From positions 124,001 to 188,000 of the forward strand of contig NZ_FQUR01000007.1 in assembly GCF_900129115.1 (NCBI RefSeq): a stretch of 64,000 nucleotides of DNA. Direction: 5' to 3'. The stretch comes from Thermoanaerobacter uzonensis DSM 18761 (lineage in GTDB: Bacteria; Bacillota; Thermoanaerobacteria; Thermoanaerobacterales; Thermoanaerobacteraceae). How positions within the stretch are numbered: position 1 is the first letter of the stretch; the number at the start of each line of letters is the position of its first letter. Made by a program: the position numbers and the translations under genes. Below are positions 62,736 to 64,000 of this stretch, one piece after another. A model generated the notes under the pieces. The model was given only the letters and a program-made list of their open reading frames with translations. It was not told the origin of the DNA and did not search any database.

Positions 62736-63614
62736 TTGCTATTTCAAGTATTAATATCAGGATTAGCATTATGATGTATATATGCACTTGTTGCTATGGG
62801 TTATAATTTAACATTTTGGACATTAAAAATTATAAATTTTGCTCAAGGCGATCTTTTAATGATTGTTGTTATGCTTTCTTTAAGTTTTGGTATCCTGTGG
62901 TTTAAATTGCCTATGGTTTTGGCAGTTATAATTGCACTGATAATTGCTGCACTTTTTGGAGTGCTTTTGCAAAAAGTTGCAATATCACCATTACTTAAGA
63001 ACCCCTCTAGTTCAGGTTGGATTGTTTCTACAATGGGAGCGGGGATAGTATTACAGAGTATTGCTGTTATGCTTTGGGGAACTATAGAAATGGCTTTTCC
63101 ATATTTTTCAGGTAAACAAGTTATAATAAAAATTAGTTCTGCGACTTTAGATATGCAATGGCTCATAATTATGGGTGTTACCTTAGCTATAGTTCTACTT
63201 TTTGAAATTTTTGTTGATAACACAATTTTTGGGAAAGCGATTAAAGCAACAGCTGCAGATAAGTTTGCAGCAAGAGCAATGGGAATTAATACAGATAAGA
63301 TAGTTATTTTTTCTGTTGCGTCAAGTTCTGTGTTAGCGGGAATAGCTGGTGTGTTAATAGCTCCTATATTGTCGGCAAATCCTTATATGGGTTCAATGAT
63401 TGGTATTAAAGGATTTGCGGCAGCAGTTTTAGGTGGCATGGGAAGTACAAAAGGAGCATTAGTAGGTGGTATTATAATAGGAATAAGTGAGCTTTTGGCA
63501 AGCGGCTTTATAAATCCTGCTTTGAAAGATGCAGTAAGCCTTTTGATATTGTTTGGTGTACTTGTGTTTTTACCTAATGGAATATTTGGTCAACAATATT
63601 ATGAAAAGGTGTGA
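62736..63614 (+). pseudogene. livH: LivH-type permease with an in-frame TGA near its start
   Basis: From a TTG start with GGAGGTG the frame reads LLFQVLISGLAL, then TGA (62772-62774), then CIYALVAMGYNLTF and 272 further residues of a normal permease (NFAQGDLLM, KAIKATAADKFAARAMG, GLGGMGSTKGALVGG region). Homologues have Gly at this point (SGLALG-IYAL), and GGA to TGA is one change. So either the gene is inactivated, translation restarts at ATG 62796 and loses part of the first membrane helix, the TGA is read through, or it is a sequence error. Downstream sequence shows no other damage, arguing for a recent change or an error. Confidence 0.65.
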
Positions 63615-63619
63615 TGGTA

Positions 63620-64000
63620 ATGAAAAGGATATTTAAATATACTAAGATTAATTGGACTATATTCATAAGTATGATACTCTTGCTTCCTTTTGTAATTCAA
63701 AATGATTATTGGATACAAATGGTAACGTTGATGGGTATATATGCAATTTTGGCTTATGCAATGGATTTTATAGGTGGTTACTCTGGGCAAGTATCTATGG
63801 GACATGGCGGATTTTATGCTATTGGTGCATACACTGCAGGTATACTTGCAACAAAATTACATTTTTCTTTTTTACCGTCATTTATATTAAGTATACTTGT
63901 TGGATTGATATTTGGAGCAATTGTTGCATTGCCAGCTATACATGTAAGTGGTTTTTATCTTGCAATGGAAACTGTGGCATTTGCTCTAATAGTTGTAACT
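63620..64000 (+). CDS. livM: LivM-type permease, partial (runs off the window)
   Basis: The 127 codons present encode a membrane protein: MKRIFKYTKINWTIFISMIL, then MGIYAILAYAMDFIGGYSGQ and VSMGHGGFYAIGAYTAGILA, matching the N terminus of LivM (ALSLNLLLGYAGQLSLGHAAFFG in relatives, shape only). ATG six bases after the livH stop, with GTGATGGT upstream. No stop before the end. Confidence 0.88.
   Translation, partial: MKRIFKYTKINWTIFISMILLLPFVIQNDYWIQMVTLMGIYAILAYAMDFIGGYSGQVSMGHGGFYAIGAYTAGILATKLHFSFLPSFILSILVGLIFGAIVALPAIHVSGFYLAMETVAFALIVVT

Noticed and set aside
1-64000. rRNA and tRNA genes, prophage, toxin-antitoxin or defence genes
   Set aside because: I looked for cloverleaf-like ends, integrases, restriction or Cas-type motifs and saw none; no transposase gene is present either.

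Overview
The window is AT-rich DNA from a low-GC, Gram-positive, flagellated and probably spore-forming anaerobe. Gene content and protein style point to a thermophilic clostridium of the Thermoanaerobacter/Caldanaerobacter type: a clostridial butyryl-CoA operon, an Fe-independent Rex redox regulator, an arginine deiminase operon, a Spo0E-like protein, sigma-A, sigma-28 and sigma-54 type promoters, and no outer-membrane genes. No database could be searched, so all names rest on motifs, lengths and gene order.

Layout. (1) 0-10.8 kb, flagellin expression and glycosylation: fliW-csrA, a flagellin gene with a CsrA-type leader, a small unknown gene, a Maf-type flagellin glycosyltransferase, and a seven-gene set that looks complete for CMP-legionaminic acid (legB, legC, legG, legI, legH, ptmE/legX, legF). 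(2) 10.9-18.1 kb: asnB on the minus strand, a Spo0E-like gene, flaG-fliD-fliS-fliT-like behind a good sigma-28 promoter, and a large chemoreceptor on the minus strand. (3) 18.2-36.1 kb: a zinc-ribbon protein, a DnaA-box cluster, a polar amino acid ABC transporter, hpf, an unknown gene, a peptide-coding hairpin module, an HD-GYP protein, niaR-niaX, secA, prfB (with its programmed frameshift), tex, a Cu-amine-oxidase-N surface protein, a TVP38-like membrane protein and an amidohydrolase. Five copies of a ~260-bp structured repeat sit in the intergenic gaps of this stretch only. (4) 36.3-48.7 kb: arcABC, an FMN riboswitch with ribU, tsaE-tsaB-rimI-tsaD, a 2-hydroxyacid dehydrogenase, an ABC-F protein (minus strand), motAB and rex. 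(5) 48.7-64 kb: crt-bcd-etfB-etfA-hbd-thl, a PAS/AAA+/Fis sigma-54 activator, then maoC, an alpha/beta hydrolase, a KAS III-like protein, a CoA-transferase, a secreted lipase and a branched-chain amino acid type ABC transporter (livK, an interrupted livH, and livM running off the end).

How it works together. The first two regions form one programme: CsrA and FliW time flagellin translation, Leg enzymes and Maf decorate it, and FliS/FliD/FlaG finish the filament that MotAB turn. In the last region three near-perfect -24/-12 promoters (before crt, before hbd and before maoC) surround the gene for a sigma-54 activator. This suggests that acyl-CoA metabolism is switched as a unit by a small-molecule or redox signal read by the PAS domain.

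The most unusual feature is the repeat family at 21.0, 25.9, 30.1, 33.4 and 35.8 kb. Each copy is an end-to-end imperfect palindrome with compensatory base changes in at least five helices. Each lies between direct repeats of about 21-29 bp that are themselves terminator-like hairpins, so the element appears to insert into and duplicate transcription terminators. A second candidate is a 27-residue hydrophobic peptide gene at 22.8 kb, also enclosed by the two arms of a terminator-like stem.
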